Source of the DNA: HXMU1420-13 sp963691715
GTDB taxonomy: Bacteria > Bacteroidota > Rhodothermia > Balneolales > Balneolaceae
Length of the DNA: 64,000 nucleotides
Direction of reading: 5' to 3'
NCBI GenBank assembly: GCA_963691715.1
Contig: OY829281.1
Location: 2,294,001 to 2,358,000, forward strand
Below the pieces are notes generated by a model. It had not been told where the DNA came from and searched no databases. It saw nothing but the letters and a program-made list of their open reading frames with translations. A program made the translations under genes and the position numbers. Below are positions 54,581 to 63,228 of this stretch, piece by piece (position 1 is the first letter of the stretch; the number at the start of each line of letters is the position of its first letter).

Positions 54581-55037
54581 AAACACTTACCTTCCCTCTT
54601 TTTAAGGCTCTATCTATATCTCGCTTAGTATCTTTTTGTTTTATACTCTCTCTCTTATCGAATTTCTTTTTTCCTTTTGCTAATCCGATTTGAACTTTGG
54701 CAAAACCATTTTTAAAAAAAATTTTTAAAGGAATAATCGTATTCCCTTTTTGTAAAACAGCACGATCCAGTTCTCTTATTTCTTTTTTACTTAATAAAAG
54801 CTTTCGATCCCTTCTAGGATCATGATTATAAAAGGAACCATGTTCAAACGGTTTAATATAAAAGTCCCTAAGCCATACTTCACCATTCCTAATGAATGCA
54901 AATGTATCGGTGAAACTTGCATTTCCCTTTCGTAACGACTTTACCTCCGTTCCCTGAAGTACCAAACCTGCATCGAAGGTTTCTTCGATGGAATAATCAT
55001 GAAAAGCTTTACGGTTTTGGATACTTGGGGTGCTCAT
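54579..55037 (-). CDS. smpB: SsrA-binding protein SmpB
   Basis: Partner of tmRNA in rescue of stalled ribosomes. The 152-residue protein has RKAFHDYSIEETFDAGLVLQGTEVKSLRKGNASFTDTFAFI, LRDFYIKPFEHGSFYNHDPRRDRKLLLSKKEI and the C-terminal basic tail LAKGKKKFDKRESIKQKD. Convergent with the RNase P RNA gene. Confidence 0.96.
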   Translation of the reverse strand: MSTPSIQNRKAFHDYSIEETFDAGLVLQGTEVKSLRKGNASFTDTFAFIRNGEVWLRDFYIKPFEHGSFYNHDPRRDRKLLLSKKEIRELDRAVLQKGNTIIPLKIFFKNGFAKVQIGLAKGKKKFDKRESIKQKDTKRDIDRALKRGKVSV

Positions 55038-55065
55038 GAATACAATTAATTGCTACCAATAAACA

Positions 55066-55500
55066 TTAAAAGCCAAATTTTTCAAGTTCAGTCATAATAT
55101 CAGGGTCAGGTGAGCGATCTGGAAAAGTAGAGTAGATTCCTAAAATCTGTTCAATTTCTGTAATGGCTTTTTCATTATCTGGATTAATTTTTAATACTTC
55201 TACATACTGACGAAGCGCCCCATTCATTTTATCTCTCATATTAGATACGTTTGAATCGCGGTATTCAAGAAATAAACCATAATTCAAATAGGTAGTTTCT
55301 AATAGTGAATTTTTTTCTTCTGTATCCTCAAGATCAGTAAGAAGTTCTAATGCCTCTGTATATAGATCAGCATCGAGTAAAGCGTCTACCTTATCTTCTA
55401 ATGTTTGTTCTACTGGTTCTGTATTTGGGCTTTCTGTTTGTTGGTTTGCTGAACATGAGAAAAGCAATAAGCTAAAACTTACAATGAATAATTTTTTCAT
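55066..55500 (-). CDS. Small lipoprotein, possibly TPR-like
   Basis: A 144-residue lipoprotein (signal MKKLFIVSFSLLLFSCSANQ, lipobox Cys) followed by helices that look like one or two tetratricopeptide-style repeats (ALLDADLYTEALELLTDLEDTEEKNSLL and ALRQYVEVLKINPDNEKAITEIEQIL). Likely a periplasmic scaffold; no family recognised. It sits between smpB and the site-2 protease in a minus-strand run. Confidence 0.7.
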   Translation of the reverse strand: MKKLFIVSFSLLLFSCSANQQTESPNTEPVEQTLEDKVDALLDADLYTEALELLTDLEDTEEKNSLLETTYLNYGLFLEYRDSNVSNMRDKMNGALRQYVEVLKINPDNEKAITEIEQILGIYSTFPDRSPDPDIMTELEKFGF

Positions 55501-55508
55501 AGGGTTAT

Positions 55509-56765
55509 TTATCTAAATGAGAGTGGATTAAAACTGATACATAGAACAAATATAAGCATACTTAACCATCCTAGCACTTTTCTAGTTGGTGTAAGTTCTG
55601 TTTCGAACATCACTGGAGGATGCTCTATTCGAACGAAAAAAGTGATAAAGAAAATCCAAAAAAGCCAAATCAACGATGATTCTGTACCATCATCTTTAGA
55701 AAATATAAAAACGTAACTCACAGAGATAACAATAGATGATGTTAACCCTATTGGAACCCAAAAAGGATCGCGACGGAAAGCTCTTTGAAACATAAGAAAA
55801 AGAAAACCTGTCCAAATGGTCCATGATAAAAGATGAAAATGATTCCCATAATCTTCTAAAAAACTTTGGATAATGGGAATTGCTTCAAAACTTGCAAATA
55901 TCGTAATCAAAATAAAAAATAACCTTGCCACGATTCGATGTCGCTCGTATCCAATAAGGGTATAGAGAATATGACCACCATCTAATTGGCCAACAGGCAT
56001 TAAATTCAAAGCAGTAAAAAACAAACCAAACCATCCTGCTAGAAGAAATGGATAATGCATGATTTCCCATAAAGGAGGAGCATCAGAAAAAAATGCGGAA
56101 ATGGTATTATAAAGCGGGGTTCCACCAAAGAAAAATGCGATTTGACCTTCAGCAAGGAGAGGGCCGTCTGGGTATTCTCCCATTTCTTGAAAGTATTCAA
56201 CCACATAGTTATGATCCCCAAATTCATTCAGAAATTCGACATCTGGTAGCGTGAAAAAACCTATAAAAAGAATACAAATAGATACTATAAAACCTGCAAT
56301 TGGACCTGATGCTCCTACATCAAACATTTTATTGGTCTCTTGGATTTGTTCCCGAATACGTATTACTGCGCCAAGCGTTCCTATGCCTAGTGGAATCGGT
56401 ATATAATAAGGTAATGAAACCGCAATATTGTGATAAACTGCGGCAAAATAGTGACCGAATTCATGCACTGTTAAAAAAGTTAAGAGTAGCGTGGCAAAAA
56501 GAATTCCACTTAAAATATCTTCTTGGGTTGGATAGGGAACAACCATCCCTAACAATGTAGCTGGAGTCAATTCTTTGCCAACAAGTAATACACTTACAAG
56601 CGACACCGTAATAAAAGTGAGTATAAAAAGTAGACTGTGTTTGAGGATTGTTTTTTTCGATGGCTTGTTTTTGCCTGAAGTAGGAAAAAACTTTTTGAGT
56701 TGCAAAGAGCGTTTCATTGCAACGTTTGAATCTTCAATATTGTGGTCTGTTTGATGTAAATCCAA
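55509..56765 (-). CDS. Site-2 protease (M50) family membrane protease
   Basis: Integral membrane zinc metalloprotease of 418 residues. The zinc motif HEFGHYFAA is near residue 100 and the second metal motif LDGGHILYTLIG near residue 260. At least eight hydrophobic segments are present and a lumenal loop of about 70 residues separates parts of the core. Members of this group (EGY-like) cleave membrane-bound regulators; the substrate is unknown. It lies between the lipoprotein and the arginine deiminase. Confidence 0.9.
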   Translation of the reverse strand: MDLHQTDHNIEDSNVAMKRSLQLKKFFPTSGKNKPSKKTILKHSLLFILTFITVSLVSVLLVGKELTPATLLGMVVPYPTQEDILSGILFATLLLTFLTVHEFGHYFAAVYHNIAVSLPYYIPIPLGIGTLGAVIRIREQIQETNKMFDVGASGPIAGFIVSICILFIGFFTLPDVEFLNEFGDHNYVVEYFQEMGEYPDGPLLAEGQIAFFFGGTPLYNTISAFFSDAPPLWEIMHYPFLLAGWFGLFFTALNLMPVGQLDGGHILYTLIGYERHRIVARLFFILITIFASFEAIPIIQSFLEDYGNHFHLLSWTIWTGFLFLMFQRAFRRDPFWVPIGLTSSIVISVSYVFIFSKDDGTESSLIWLFWIFFITFFVRIEHPPVMFETELTPTRKVLGWLSMLIFVLCISFNPLSFR

Positions 56766-56768
56766 GGA

Positions 56769-58004
56769 TTATAAGTTAAGTGGTTCTCTTGATATAGGCA
56801 TGGTCATACAGCGAGCACCCCCACGGCCTCGGCAAAGTTCATGACCTTGAAAGCTAATAGCAATTTTTGTGTCTTCGTTCAATTCTAAGTCTTTATTCTC
56901 ATATTCTTCCACAAATTCGAACTGAGTCATATAGGAATAGCCATTATCAACCAATGCGTTGAATGTTTTTGTATTTCTATCATACCCAACAACTACACCT
57001 GGTGCAAGAGCAAACATATTAGCTCCATCGGTCCATTGCTCTCGGAATTGGCTCGTTCTATCCTCACCACCGCATTTTATAAAGTTATAATCAATACCAG
57101 AAAATTCTTTTAGTGCAGATTGAAGTTGGGAACGCTGCTCGGTTACAATTTTATCACCCTCTTTTTGAAGTGCAACAATATTGTCTTTTTGTTCTAAAAT
57201 GGCGGGAGGAAAAGCAACACATTCGGTATCTGAAATAAACGTAAATACGGTATCAAGATGCATACTGGCTCTTTGTTTTGGGATATCAACGGCAAGTACT
57301 GTTTCCACTCCTTTATCGAATAACCCTTCCGATGCTTTCATCAAACCAGTAAAAGAGGTTCGTTCACTCATCCCAATAAGTACTAATTTATCTGATTGTA
57401 TTAGAACGTCACCACCTTCGATACTTTGATGGCCAGATATTCGAACTGCATTTGATCGAACGGTTTCAAATAGAGGATGATATGTCACAATCGTTTCCAT
57501 GATTAAAGATTCTCTCAATCTTGCATGTGTTGCTGCTCTAGACATTAGAATTGAATTGCCACATACTACCGCCAAATCTCGAGTAAATAATAAATTTGGA
57601 GAAGGATGAAGATTAAAGTCCGTTGAAGTTTTCAAAACACCCTGAATACTAAATTTAAGAAGATCGATAGGAGAAAGTGCTAGTAACTCACTTTCTATAA
57701 CTTGTAGATTTTCTTGTGGGAATTCTTTGATTAGTTGTTCAACAAAATAAGGTGATGCATCTCCTATTTTTAACGTTTCTAAAAACAAATCAGCAATTTC
57801 AATTACTTTCCCATCGGTTTTCATGGCAGCCTTAAAAATATCCAACATCGCTAGATGTTGTTCGCGGGCATCATCTTCAAAAATTATATCATCAAAAAGA
57901 AGTTCATCAGCGATTTCAGGATTAACTAAAGAAACTTCATTTCCTGGAGTATGAACAATTACACCATTTAGATGACCAATTTCGGAAGAGACATTAATTT
58001 TCAT
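56769..58004 (-). CDS. arcA: Arginine deiminase
   Basis: Converts arginine to citrulline and ammonia. The 411-residue protein shows NLLFTRDLAVVCGNSILMSRAATHARLRE, SIEGGDVLIQ, SMHLDTVFTFI and the catalytic Cys399 in CRGRGGARCMTMPISREPL. Length and motifs fit ADI. No ornithine carbamoyltransferase or carbamate kinase is nearby, so the full deiminase pathway is not seen here. Confidence 0.93.
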   Translation of the reverse strand: MKINVSSEIGHLNGVIVHTPGNEVSLVNPEIADELLFDDIIFEDDAREQHLAMLDIFKAAMKTDGKVIEIADLFLETLKIGDASPYFVEQLIKEFPQENLQVIESELLALSPIDLLKFSIQGVLKTSTDFNLHPSPNLLFTRDLAVVCGNSILMSRAATHARLRESLIMETIVTYHPLFETVRSNAVRISGHQSIEGGDVLIQSDKLVLIGMSERTSFTGLMKASEGLFDKGVETVLAVDIPKQRASMHLDTVFTFISDTECVAFPPAILEQKDNIVALQKEGDKIVTEQRSQLQSALKEFSGIDYNFIKCGGEDRTSQFREQWTDGANMFALAPGVVVGYDRNTKTFNALVDNGYSYMTQFEFVEEYENKDLELNEDTKIAISFQGHELCRGRGGARCMTMPISREPLNL

Positions 58005-58101
58005 AGTGATATATTTTTAAAAGAATATAGGGACTCATAGAACCATTTTTTAAGTATTTGTGTCCACAATTAAGTATTTTAATATTGGTTAAAGAGAAAT
58101 C

Positions 58102-58953
58102 ATGACAAGTAAATCAGAAATAGAATCCTTAATCCAGTTAATGGAGGATCCAGATCCTTTCATACAACAAAGTGTGCAAGATAGATTTACCGAATTAGGA
58201 ATAAATGCTGTTCCACTTTTGGATGAATTTCGGATTGAAACAAAAGACCAAAATGAAAAATCGAAGATAAGATCGATTATTCACCAGTTAACGTTTCCAT
58301 CTTTAAAAACTGATTTTCATGAGGTGTTGGAAAAAGGTGTTCGTAATAGAAAGTCACTTGAATTAGCAGTATTTACCCTTTCTCGCTTCGGTAATCCTAC
58401 CCTAAGAATCACCGATTTTGAGAAACAACTCGACCACTTCTCTACCATGGTTGAACCAACCATTCGATACCGTTTAGATGAGCGTAGAAAGATGAAACAA
58501 CTCATCAAATTTGTGTTCGAAGATTTGAATTTCTCTGGGGATACCGAAGATTATCATAACCCAGCAAATTGTTTTATCGATCAGGTTATTCGCCGGCGCC
58601 GCGGACTTCCAATTAGTTTAAGCATGGTTGTAATGTTTATCGCTCGTAGGCTTGAAATGCCGTTCTTTGGGATAAATATGCCTATCCATTTTATGCTTAA
58701 CTATGTAAGTGAAAAGGAAGAAGTATTGATTGACCCATATGATAATGGAGCTATCGTTTCCTATGATCAGTGCTATTTCTTTTTAAAAAAGAATAATATT
58801 GAACCCAAGCCCGATCATTTTAAAATAGCTACAGACTTGGAAATTTTAATTCGATGCATACGGAATCTTATTCATAGTTATGAGCGTTTGGAGCAAACTA
58901 CTTATGCGGAAGACTTAAAAGAATTACTCCAGCTAACTGCTATGTATGAATAA
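58102..58953 (+). CDS. SirB1-family transglutaminase-like protein
   Basis: A 283-residue protein of the SirB1/UPF0162 family: N-terminal helical repeat-like region (LIQLMEDPDPFIQQSVQDRFTELG resembles a HEAT unit), then the transglutaminase-like core with NPANCFIDQVIRRRRGLPISLSMVVMFIARRLEMPFFGINMPIHFMLNY and LIDPYDNGAIV. The core carries Asn-Cys, His and Asp in catalytic-like order. The function of the family is unknown. Divergent from arcA. Confidence 0.85.
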   Translation: MTSKSEIESLIQLMEDPDPFIQQSVQDRFTELGINAVPLLDEFRIETKDQNEKSKIRSIIHQLTFPSLKTDFHEVLEKGVRNRKSLELAVFTLSRFGNPTLRITDFEKQLDHFSTMVEPTIRYRLDERRKMKQLIKFVFEDLNFSGDTEDYHNPANCFIDQVIRRRRGLPISLSMVVMFIARRLEMPFFGINMPIHFMLNYVSEKEEVLIDPYDNGAIVSYDQCYFFLKKNNIEPKPDHFKIATDLEILIRCIRNLIHSYERLEQTTYAEDLKELLQLTAMYE

Positions 58954-58954
58954 T

Positions 58955-58985
58955 TACCCAAATTTGGGAATTATATATTTGGGTA
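58955..58985 (+). terminator. Possible terminator after the SirB1-like gene
   Basis: A nine-base stem TACCCAAAT / ATTTGGGTA with a 13-base loop follows the stop codon by two bases; the tail (GTTTATT) is only mildly T-rich. Confidence 0.45.
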
Positions 58986-59042
58986 GTTTATTAAAAGACC
59001 ATAAACACTTAGAACTACATTGTTCTTGATCACTTAAACTAA

Positions 59043-59921
59043 ATGGGACAGATAAGTAATAATGCGAACAAATATCATCTAGGCCTAACAGGTTGGAGTA
59101 CAAAAGAATGGGTTGGATCTTTTTATAGAAGGGGAAGTAAAGCTAATGGTTACCTTTCGCAATATTCCACAGTATTTAACACAGTAGAAGGAAACACAAC
59201 CTTCTATAGTATGCCCTCTCACGAAACTATTGCAAAGTGGAATGAACAGACGCCATCAAATTTTAAATTCTGTTTTAAATTCCCTAGGTCCATTACACAT
59301 ATTAAAAGACTGTCACAGGTCGATCGTGAAATTGATCAATTTCTATCACGATTTGAATCTATGCGTTCCAAACTTGGTCCTTTCATGATTCAATTACCAG
59401 AATCATTTCGTCCCGATGAACTTTACAAATTAGATCAGTTATTGAGCTACTTGCCAAAGATATACAATTATGGAGTTGAAGTTCGTCATCTCGACTTTTT
59501 TAATCAGGGCAACAAAGAGCATGTGTTTGAAAGTTTATTGCAAAGCTATGGCATTGAGCGTATTATTTTTGATACTCGAAAACTTCACTCTATGGTAAGT
59601 GAAGAACCAACGATAGTAGAAGCTCAGCAAAAAAAGCCGAAGGTTCCTGTACGATTTAAGCTTCATGGAAGTCGACCAATGGTTAGATTTGTTGGCAGTA
59701 ATGATACCCTTAACAATGCATCATATTTAAAAGAATGGGCCATCGTTGTTGCTGATTGGATTACATCTGGTAAACATCCCTACATATTCATACATACTCC
59801 CGACATAATCTCACAACCTCTTGTTGCTGCATATTTTCATGAAGTCTTGGGTAGATTAATCGAGTTGCCTCCACTTCCCAATTGGCCGGCTAATGTAGAA
59901 CAACAATTGGGTTTATTTTAA
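59043..59921 (+). CDS. DUF72 family protein
   Basis: A 292-residue DUF72 protein, a TIM-barrel-like fold of unknown reaction. Characteristic segments: HLGLTGWSTKEWVGSFYRRGSKANGYLSQYSTVFNTVEGNTTFYSMPSHETIAKWNEQTPSNFKFCFKFPRSITH, and VEVRHLDFFN, RFKLHGSRPMVRFVG. It is convergent with the following secreted-protein gene and directly abuts it. Confidence 0.9.
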   Translation: MGQISNNANKYHLGLTGWSTKEWVGSFYRRGSKANGYLSQYSTVFNTVEGNTTFYSMPSHETIAKWNEQTPSNFKFCFKFPRSITHIKRLSQVDREIDQFLSRFESMRSKLGPFMIQLPESFRPDELYKLDQLLSYLPKIYNYGVEVRHLDFFNQGNKEHVFESLLQSYGIERIIFDTRKLHSMVSEEPTIVEAQQKKPKVPVRFKLHGSRPMVRFVGSNDTLNNASYLKEWAIVVADWITSGKHPYIFIHTPDIISQPLVAAYFHEVLGRLIELPPLPNWPANVEQQLGLF

Positions 59922-60551
59922 TCATTCAATCAACACACCAATTAGTGCGGTATATTCTACAAAAGGTAGCTTTTCTACTTCTAACATCATATCATTTTCA
60001 GTCCCCTCTTCAACAAGAATCGTAACAGTTTTTGCTTGAACGGGAATTATGTTATAAGCCACAGATCGAAAGTCTGTCATAAAGTTGATAACATCTTGTT
60101 CATTCATATCATAATTAAACTCTATTCGAACTTTCTTTTCATTAAATGTACTTAGATACCGTTGCATCGATTGTTTAATTCTTTCATCATTCACCCCTTG
60201 TTCGCTTAGTTGCTGTTTAAAGTTTAGTGAATCGAATTCAACCGTATATTGACGATGATTTAGTATTTCTGGTTTACTCAATAGATCGTCGATAATACTT
60301 TGATCTGGCGAATTAGCTAAATTAATACGAATTGGATCTACGTTTAAATTTTTGAAACTATATCCTAGGGATGATAATTGCCGTTCAATATACGCTGGAG
60401 AAGCAGTATCTGCTAAATACACAACAAATTGATCTTTCAGTGTAGTGGTTTCACCATTTTCTATTTTTTCTAGTGCCTTATCATCTAGAACTTGAGCATG
60501 TATCTGGGAATAGACAAATGTTAAGAGCAAACAGACATATATTTTAAGCAT
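59922..60551 (-). CDS. Secreted protein of unknown function
   Basis: A 209-residue exported protein of unknown function. I use ATG 60551, which gives a signal peptide MLKIYVCLLLTFVYSQIHAQ; a longer frame to 60710 has an implausible N-terminus. The mature part is mixed alpha/beta with a repeated pattern (VYLADTASPAYIERQLSSLGY, VRIEFNYDMNEQDVINFMTDF, VTILVEEGTENDMMLEVEKL). No membrane anchor or catalytic motif seen. Confidence 0.6.
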   Translation of the reverse strand: MLKIYVCLLLTFVYSQIHAQVLDDKALEKIENGETTTLKDQFVVYLADTASPAYIERQLSSLGYSFKNLNVDPIRINLANSPDQSIIDDLLSKPEILNHRQYTVEFDSLNFKQQLSEQGVNDERIKQSMQRYLSTFNEKKVRIEFNYDMNEQDVINFMTDFRSVAYNIIPVQAKTVTILVEEGTENDMMLEVEKLPFVEYTALIGVLIE

Positions 60552-61081
60552 GATGATTAAACCGTGTTTTTTTGGAAGTACATATTGGTAATTAACACAA
60601 AATGTAGGATAAACAAAAGAGATTAAAATAGTTATAAATAAACCCAATCTTGGAAATCTGTAGGGAGTGATTTTGATAACAGGTAAGCGACATAATAAAG
60701 CTCTAATCATGGTAGCCTTTGCTATTTCGATCCCGATTCATCGGGAGAGAAATCTATTCATTTACTTAAAGCTCAGAAACTAAGAGTAATAGTCATTCCC
60801 ACGAAAGTGGGAATTTCGATGTCTATAAAAATCGATGCATGTATAACTATCCAGATCCCGGCTTTCGCCGCGGGATGACGTTGAATAAAGAACCTAGCGA
60901 GTAATGGTCATTCCAATGTAGGCGGGAATCTAGATGCTTAAAATAATACCCCTCAATAAAAAGATGACTAATTTTACCATATGATTATGCGTATGTTGAC
61001 GCTTACCAATAAATTACTTTTATTCAGCTTATCCTTATAAATGAGTAGGGTAAAATGAATAACACGTATAGACACAATAGG
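60552..61081. repeat. Intergenic patch of dispersed palindromic repeats
   Basis: A stretch without genes. It contains at least three palindromes: TCCCGATTCATCGGGA (60731-60746), ATTCCCACGAAAGTGGGAAT (60795-60814) and ATCCCG...CGGGAT (60855-60876), plus a degenerate relative near 60907-60935. Such short GC-rich palindromes are typical dispersed extragenic elements. The first shares TCCCGA...TCGGGAGA with the hairpin inside the tRNA-derived 98-base repeats. Confidence 0.6.
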
Positions 61082-61108
61082 GATAAAGTGAACTGAGTTC
61101 ATTTTATC
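61082..61108. other. Hairpin immediately left of the cassette region
   Basis: Stem GATAAAGTGAAC / GTTCATTTTATC (12 pairs with one G-T) and loop TGA. It ends five bases before the first core GTTGGCAG. It may be an ordinary terminator-like hairpin or part of an attachment site. Confidence 0.4.
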
Positions 61109-61113
61109 ATTTT

Positions 61114-61121
61114 GTTGGCAG
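61114..61121 (+). other. Left core of cassette A (GTTGGCAG)
   Basis: GTTGGCAG is the exact complement of CTGCCAAC at 62074-62081, which follows gene 61132-62070. In integrons the bases right of the G in the left core belong to the cassette and pair with R'' of its own attC, so this is the expected left boundary. The ATG lies ten bases further on. Confidence 0.55.
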
Positions 61122-61131
61122 TAATTAGAAA

Positions 61132-62070
61132 ATGAAAGTTGGATACTACAATATTGATTTATGGTCTTTTATGGATATGTCTGATAATTTGAAAGACTAT
61201 CTTTTGATGTTTGACAACTTAACCATTGAACACGGACCTATCCATTTAGTTGAAAAACTAATGGGAGTATTGCCTAATGGAAAGCAAGATTTCAAAGAAA
61301 AACTCGAATATATAGAGTTACTTGAGAGTAAAGGACTGATAGAAATTCTTAATCCAGAAAATTTTGAGATTCCGAAAGAGTTAATGGCTTCACCCCAATT
61401 TGCTTTCAACTACTCTAAATCGGTTGAGCATTACAGCAAAACAAAAGGAATAAGAGAAAGAAATAAAGGAAAAGGCGTAATTGATATTTATGCTGAATTT
61501 ATGGAAAATGATAGGACTGCGGGTGAATTCAGTTCCAGATATAGAAGCATAGTTTTAAACCATAAAAACCCAAACTCAGAATACATTCCTATTGTAAGAA
61601 ATTTTACCCCCAAGGACTTAAAAGAAGTTGACACTAATAAATCTATGGTCTTAGGTGTTGTGCTTAAAAACTTTCCAATTATTGAGTCCGATGTGGATAT
61701 AGACAGGATTATCGAGTTCAAGCAAGCAGATGAAATACGTGCAAGATATTTTCAATTAAGGGATTTTCTAACTACTCTTTCAAAACAAAACCTAACACAA
61801 AATGAGATTCAAGAAAAAGTCGAATATCTTCTTAACGAGTACAAAAACGGTTTAGAATTGCTTGAATTAAAATATAGCCTATCGACAATAGAGACGATTT
61901 GCATTACCGCTGCTGAAGTAGTTGAAAGTGTTGCTACATTGAAATTCAGTAAAGCAGTTAAGACTCTATTTGAACTAAATAAAAAAGAACTTCAACTATT
62001 AGAAGCTGAGCAAAAGTTGAAAGGACGTGAAGTTTCATTCTTGTATGAAGCAAAAAAGAAATTAAAATAA
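61132..62070 (+). CDS. Cassette A protein of unknown function
   Basis: A 312-residue soluble protein; I do not recognise the family with confidence. It begins MKVGYYNIDLWSFMDMSDNLKDYL, has a central basic/acidic segment, a VLGVVLKNFPIIESDVDIDRIIEFKQADEIRARYFQLRDFLTTL block and a helical, charged C-terminus (KELQLLEAEQKLKGREVSFL). The mid-C-terminal block resembles families of small proteins often found as mobile cargo. It starts ten bases after a GTT core and ends three bases before CTGCCAAC, as a cassette gene would. Confidence 0.6.
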   Translation: MKVGYYNIDLWSFMDMSDNLKDYLLMFDNLTIEHGPIHLVEKLMGVLPNGKQDFKEKLEYIELLESKGLIEILNPENFEIPKELMASPQFAFNYSKSVEHYSKTKGIRERNKGKGVIDIYAEFMENDRTAGEFSSRYRSIVLNHKNPNSEYIPIVRNFTPKDLKEVDTNKSMVLGVVLKNFPIIESDVDIDRIIEFKQADEIRARYFQLRDFLTTLSKQNLTQNEIQEKVEYLLNEYKNGLELLELKYSLSTIETICITAAEVVESVATLKFSKAVKTLFELNKKELQLLEAEQKLKGREVSFLYEAKKKLK

Positions 62071-62073
62071 CTA

Positions 62074-62208
62074 CTGCCAACAATGGCTATAAAAAATAGG
62101 GCAGCCTCTACTCTGCTTCACCGCTTGGGCTTTTCTGCATCATTTTCTGTCGGGGGACAGAAACGATGCCACAAAAAGCCCTAAATTTCATAGCCGAGAA
62201 CGTTGTGC
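62074..62208 (+). other. attC-like site A
   Basis: Starts CTGCCAAC (complement of the left core GTTGGCAG at 61114), then AATGGCTATAAAAAATAGGGC pairing with GCCCTAAATTTCATAGCC (62178-62195), and ends with the core GTTGTGC (62202-62208). Inside is a long hairpin, 62127-62181 (GGGCTTTT...AAAAGCCC with GCATC/GATGC and TTTCTGTC/GACAGAAA within). The layout, length (135 bases) and pairing are those of an attC site; the core GTTGTGC deviates at one base from GTTRRRY. Confidence 0.55.
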
Positions 62209-62241
62209 AACATTTAAGAAGACCCGTACGTGACAATAAAC

Positions 62242-62712
62242 ATGACTGAATTTTGGGATTCAAATTATTACGATAATCCACCTTTGACTGATAAAATTAT
62301 TCAACAGGCGGAAACTGAATTAGGAGTAAAACTACCAGATTCTTTTCTTGAAATGCTTAAAATTCAAAATGGTGGATATACAAAAGGATTTGCCTTCCCA
62401 ATGACAGTAAAGACTACATGGGCGGATAATCATGTGCCATTAAATGAATTGTTTGGGATAGTTTTGGACAAAGAATCGGATTCTGCACATAATATTATGC
62501 AATCTGACTATATGACTCAAGAGTGGGGTTTGCCTGACAAACAAGTTTTATTGACTGGAGATGGTCATTGGTGGATTACTCTTGATTATCGGCAAGGTGA
62601 TATTCCGACAGTTCGGTGGATTGATTGCGAATGTGGTGAGGATATTCATATTGCAGACACATTTAATGATTTCATAAACGGATTGGTAAGCGAGGATAAA
62701 TTTGCTGATTAA
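62242..62712 (+). CDS. SMI1/KNR4 (SUKH) family protein
   Basis: A 156-residue SUKH-domain protein (a GTG start at 62230 would add four residues). The N-terminus LTDKIIQQAETELGVKLPDSFLEMLKIQNGGYTKGFAFP is the family hallmark, and DGHWWITLDYRQGDIPTVRWIDCECGED fits the end. SUKH proteins are immunity proteins of polymorphic toxins or regulators. No toxin is adjacent. It lies 33 bases after the core GTTGTGC. Confidence 0.85.
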   Translation: MTEFWDSNYYDNPPLTDKIIQQAETELGVKLPDSFLEMLKIQNGGYTKGFAFPMTVKTTWADNHVPLNELFGIVLDKESDSAHNIMQSDYMTQEWGLPDKQVLLTGDGHWWITLDYRQGDIPTVRWIDCECGEDIHIADTFNDFINGLVSEDKFAD

Positions 62713-62715
62713 AAA

Positions 62716-63108
62716 ATGGACTGGAAAGATAAGAGACTACATATGGATAATGCGTTAAAAGAACAATTTGTGCCAAAATTAAGACAGATTGGATTTAAGG
62801 GTAGTTACCCACATTTTCGCAGATTCAATGATAAATCCATTGATATTCTTGGGATTCAATTTAGTCAATGGGGTGCACAGTTTTACATTGAGATTGCCAA
62901 AGCACCAAGCGATGGGATTACTCTTTTGGATGGAAAACATTTTGCACCAAAGACATTAAAACATTATCACACTGGTAACAGAATAAGAATTGGAGATTTA
63001 CCATTTGATTTTGATAACGGAGATTTTGATAATATTGCTCAAAAAGCGGTAGACTCTTTGAATGACGGGGAGGATTGGTGGATTGATAAGGAAAAAGAAT
63101 TTGAATAA
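62716..63108 (+). CDS. DUF4304 family protein
   Basis: A 130-residue protein with the DUF4304 pattern: an N-terminal helix LKEQFVPKLRQIGFKGSYPHFRRFNDKSIDILGIQFSQWGAQFYIEIAKAP and a C-terminal IAQKAVDSLNDGEDWW. Function unknown; the family often occurs beside SUKH proteins as immunity or accessory cargo. It starts three bases after the SUKH stop, so the two are translated together. Confidence 0.75.
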   Translation: MDWKDKRLHMDNALKEQFVPKLRQIGFKGSYPHFRRFNDKSIDILGIQFSQWGAQFYIEIAKAPSDGITLLDGKHFAPKTLKHYHTGNRIRIGDLPFDFDNGDFDNIAQKAVDSLNDGEDWWIDKEKEFE

Positions 63109-63112
63109 AAAC

Positions 63113-63220
63113 GTTGCACAACAATGTATATACAAAATAGCCGAAACAGTAGTAAATTCAAGGATTGCAGCCCGCTTCAACTTCCTTGTAACTTGACAGG
63201 GAAGTGCTACGCAGTTGGCT
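63113..63220 (+). other. attC-like site B
   Basis: Begins GTTGCACAAC (63113-63122), the exact complement of GTTGTGCAAC at 62202-62211, the left boundary of the SUKH/DUF4304 unit. It ends with the core GTTGGCT (63214-63220). The inner arms are less well paired than in site A (ACTTCC / GGAAGT is the clearest), so the structure is partly degenerate. Confidence 0.45.
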
Positions 63221-63228
63221 ACAATTAG

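Noticed and set aside
60552..60710. 53-residue extension of the secreted protein at 59922-60551
   Set aside because: The extension precedes a complete signal peptide and has no conserved features.
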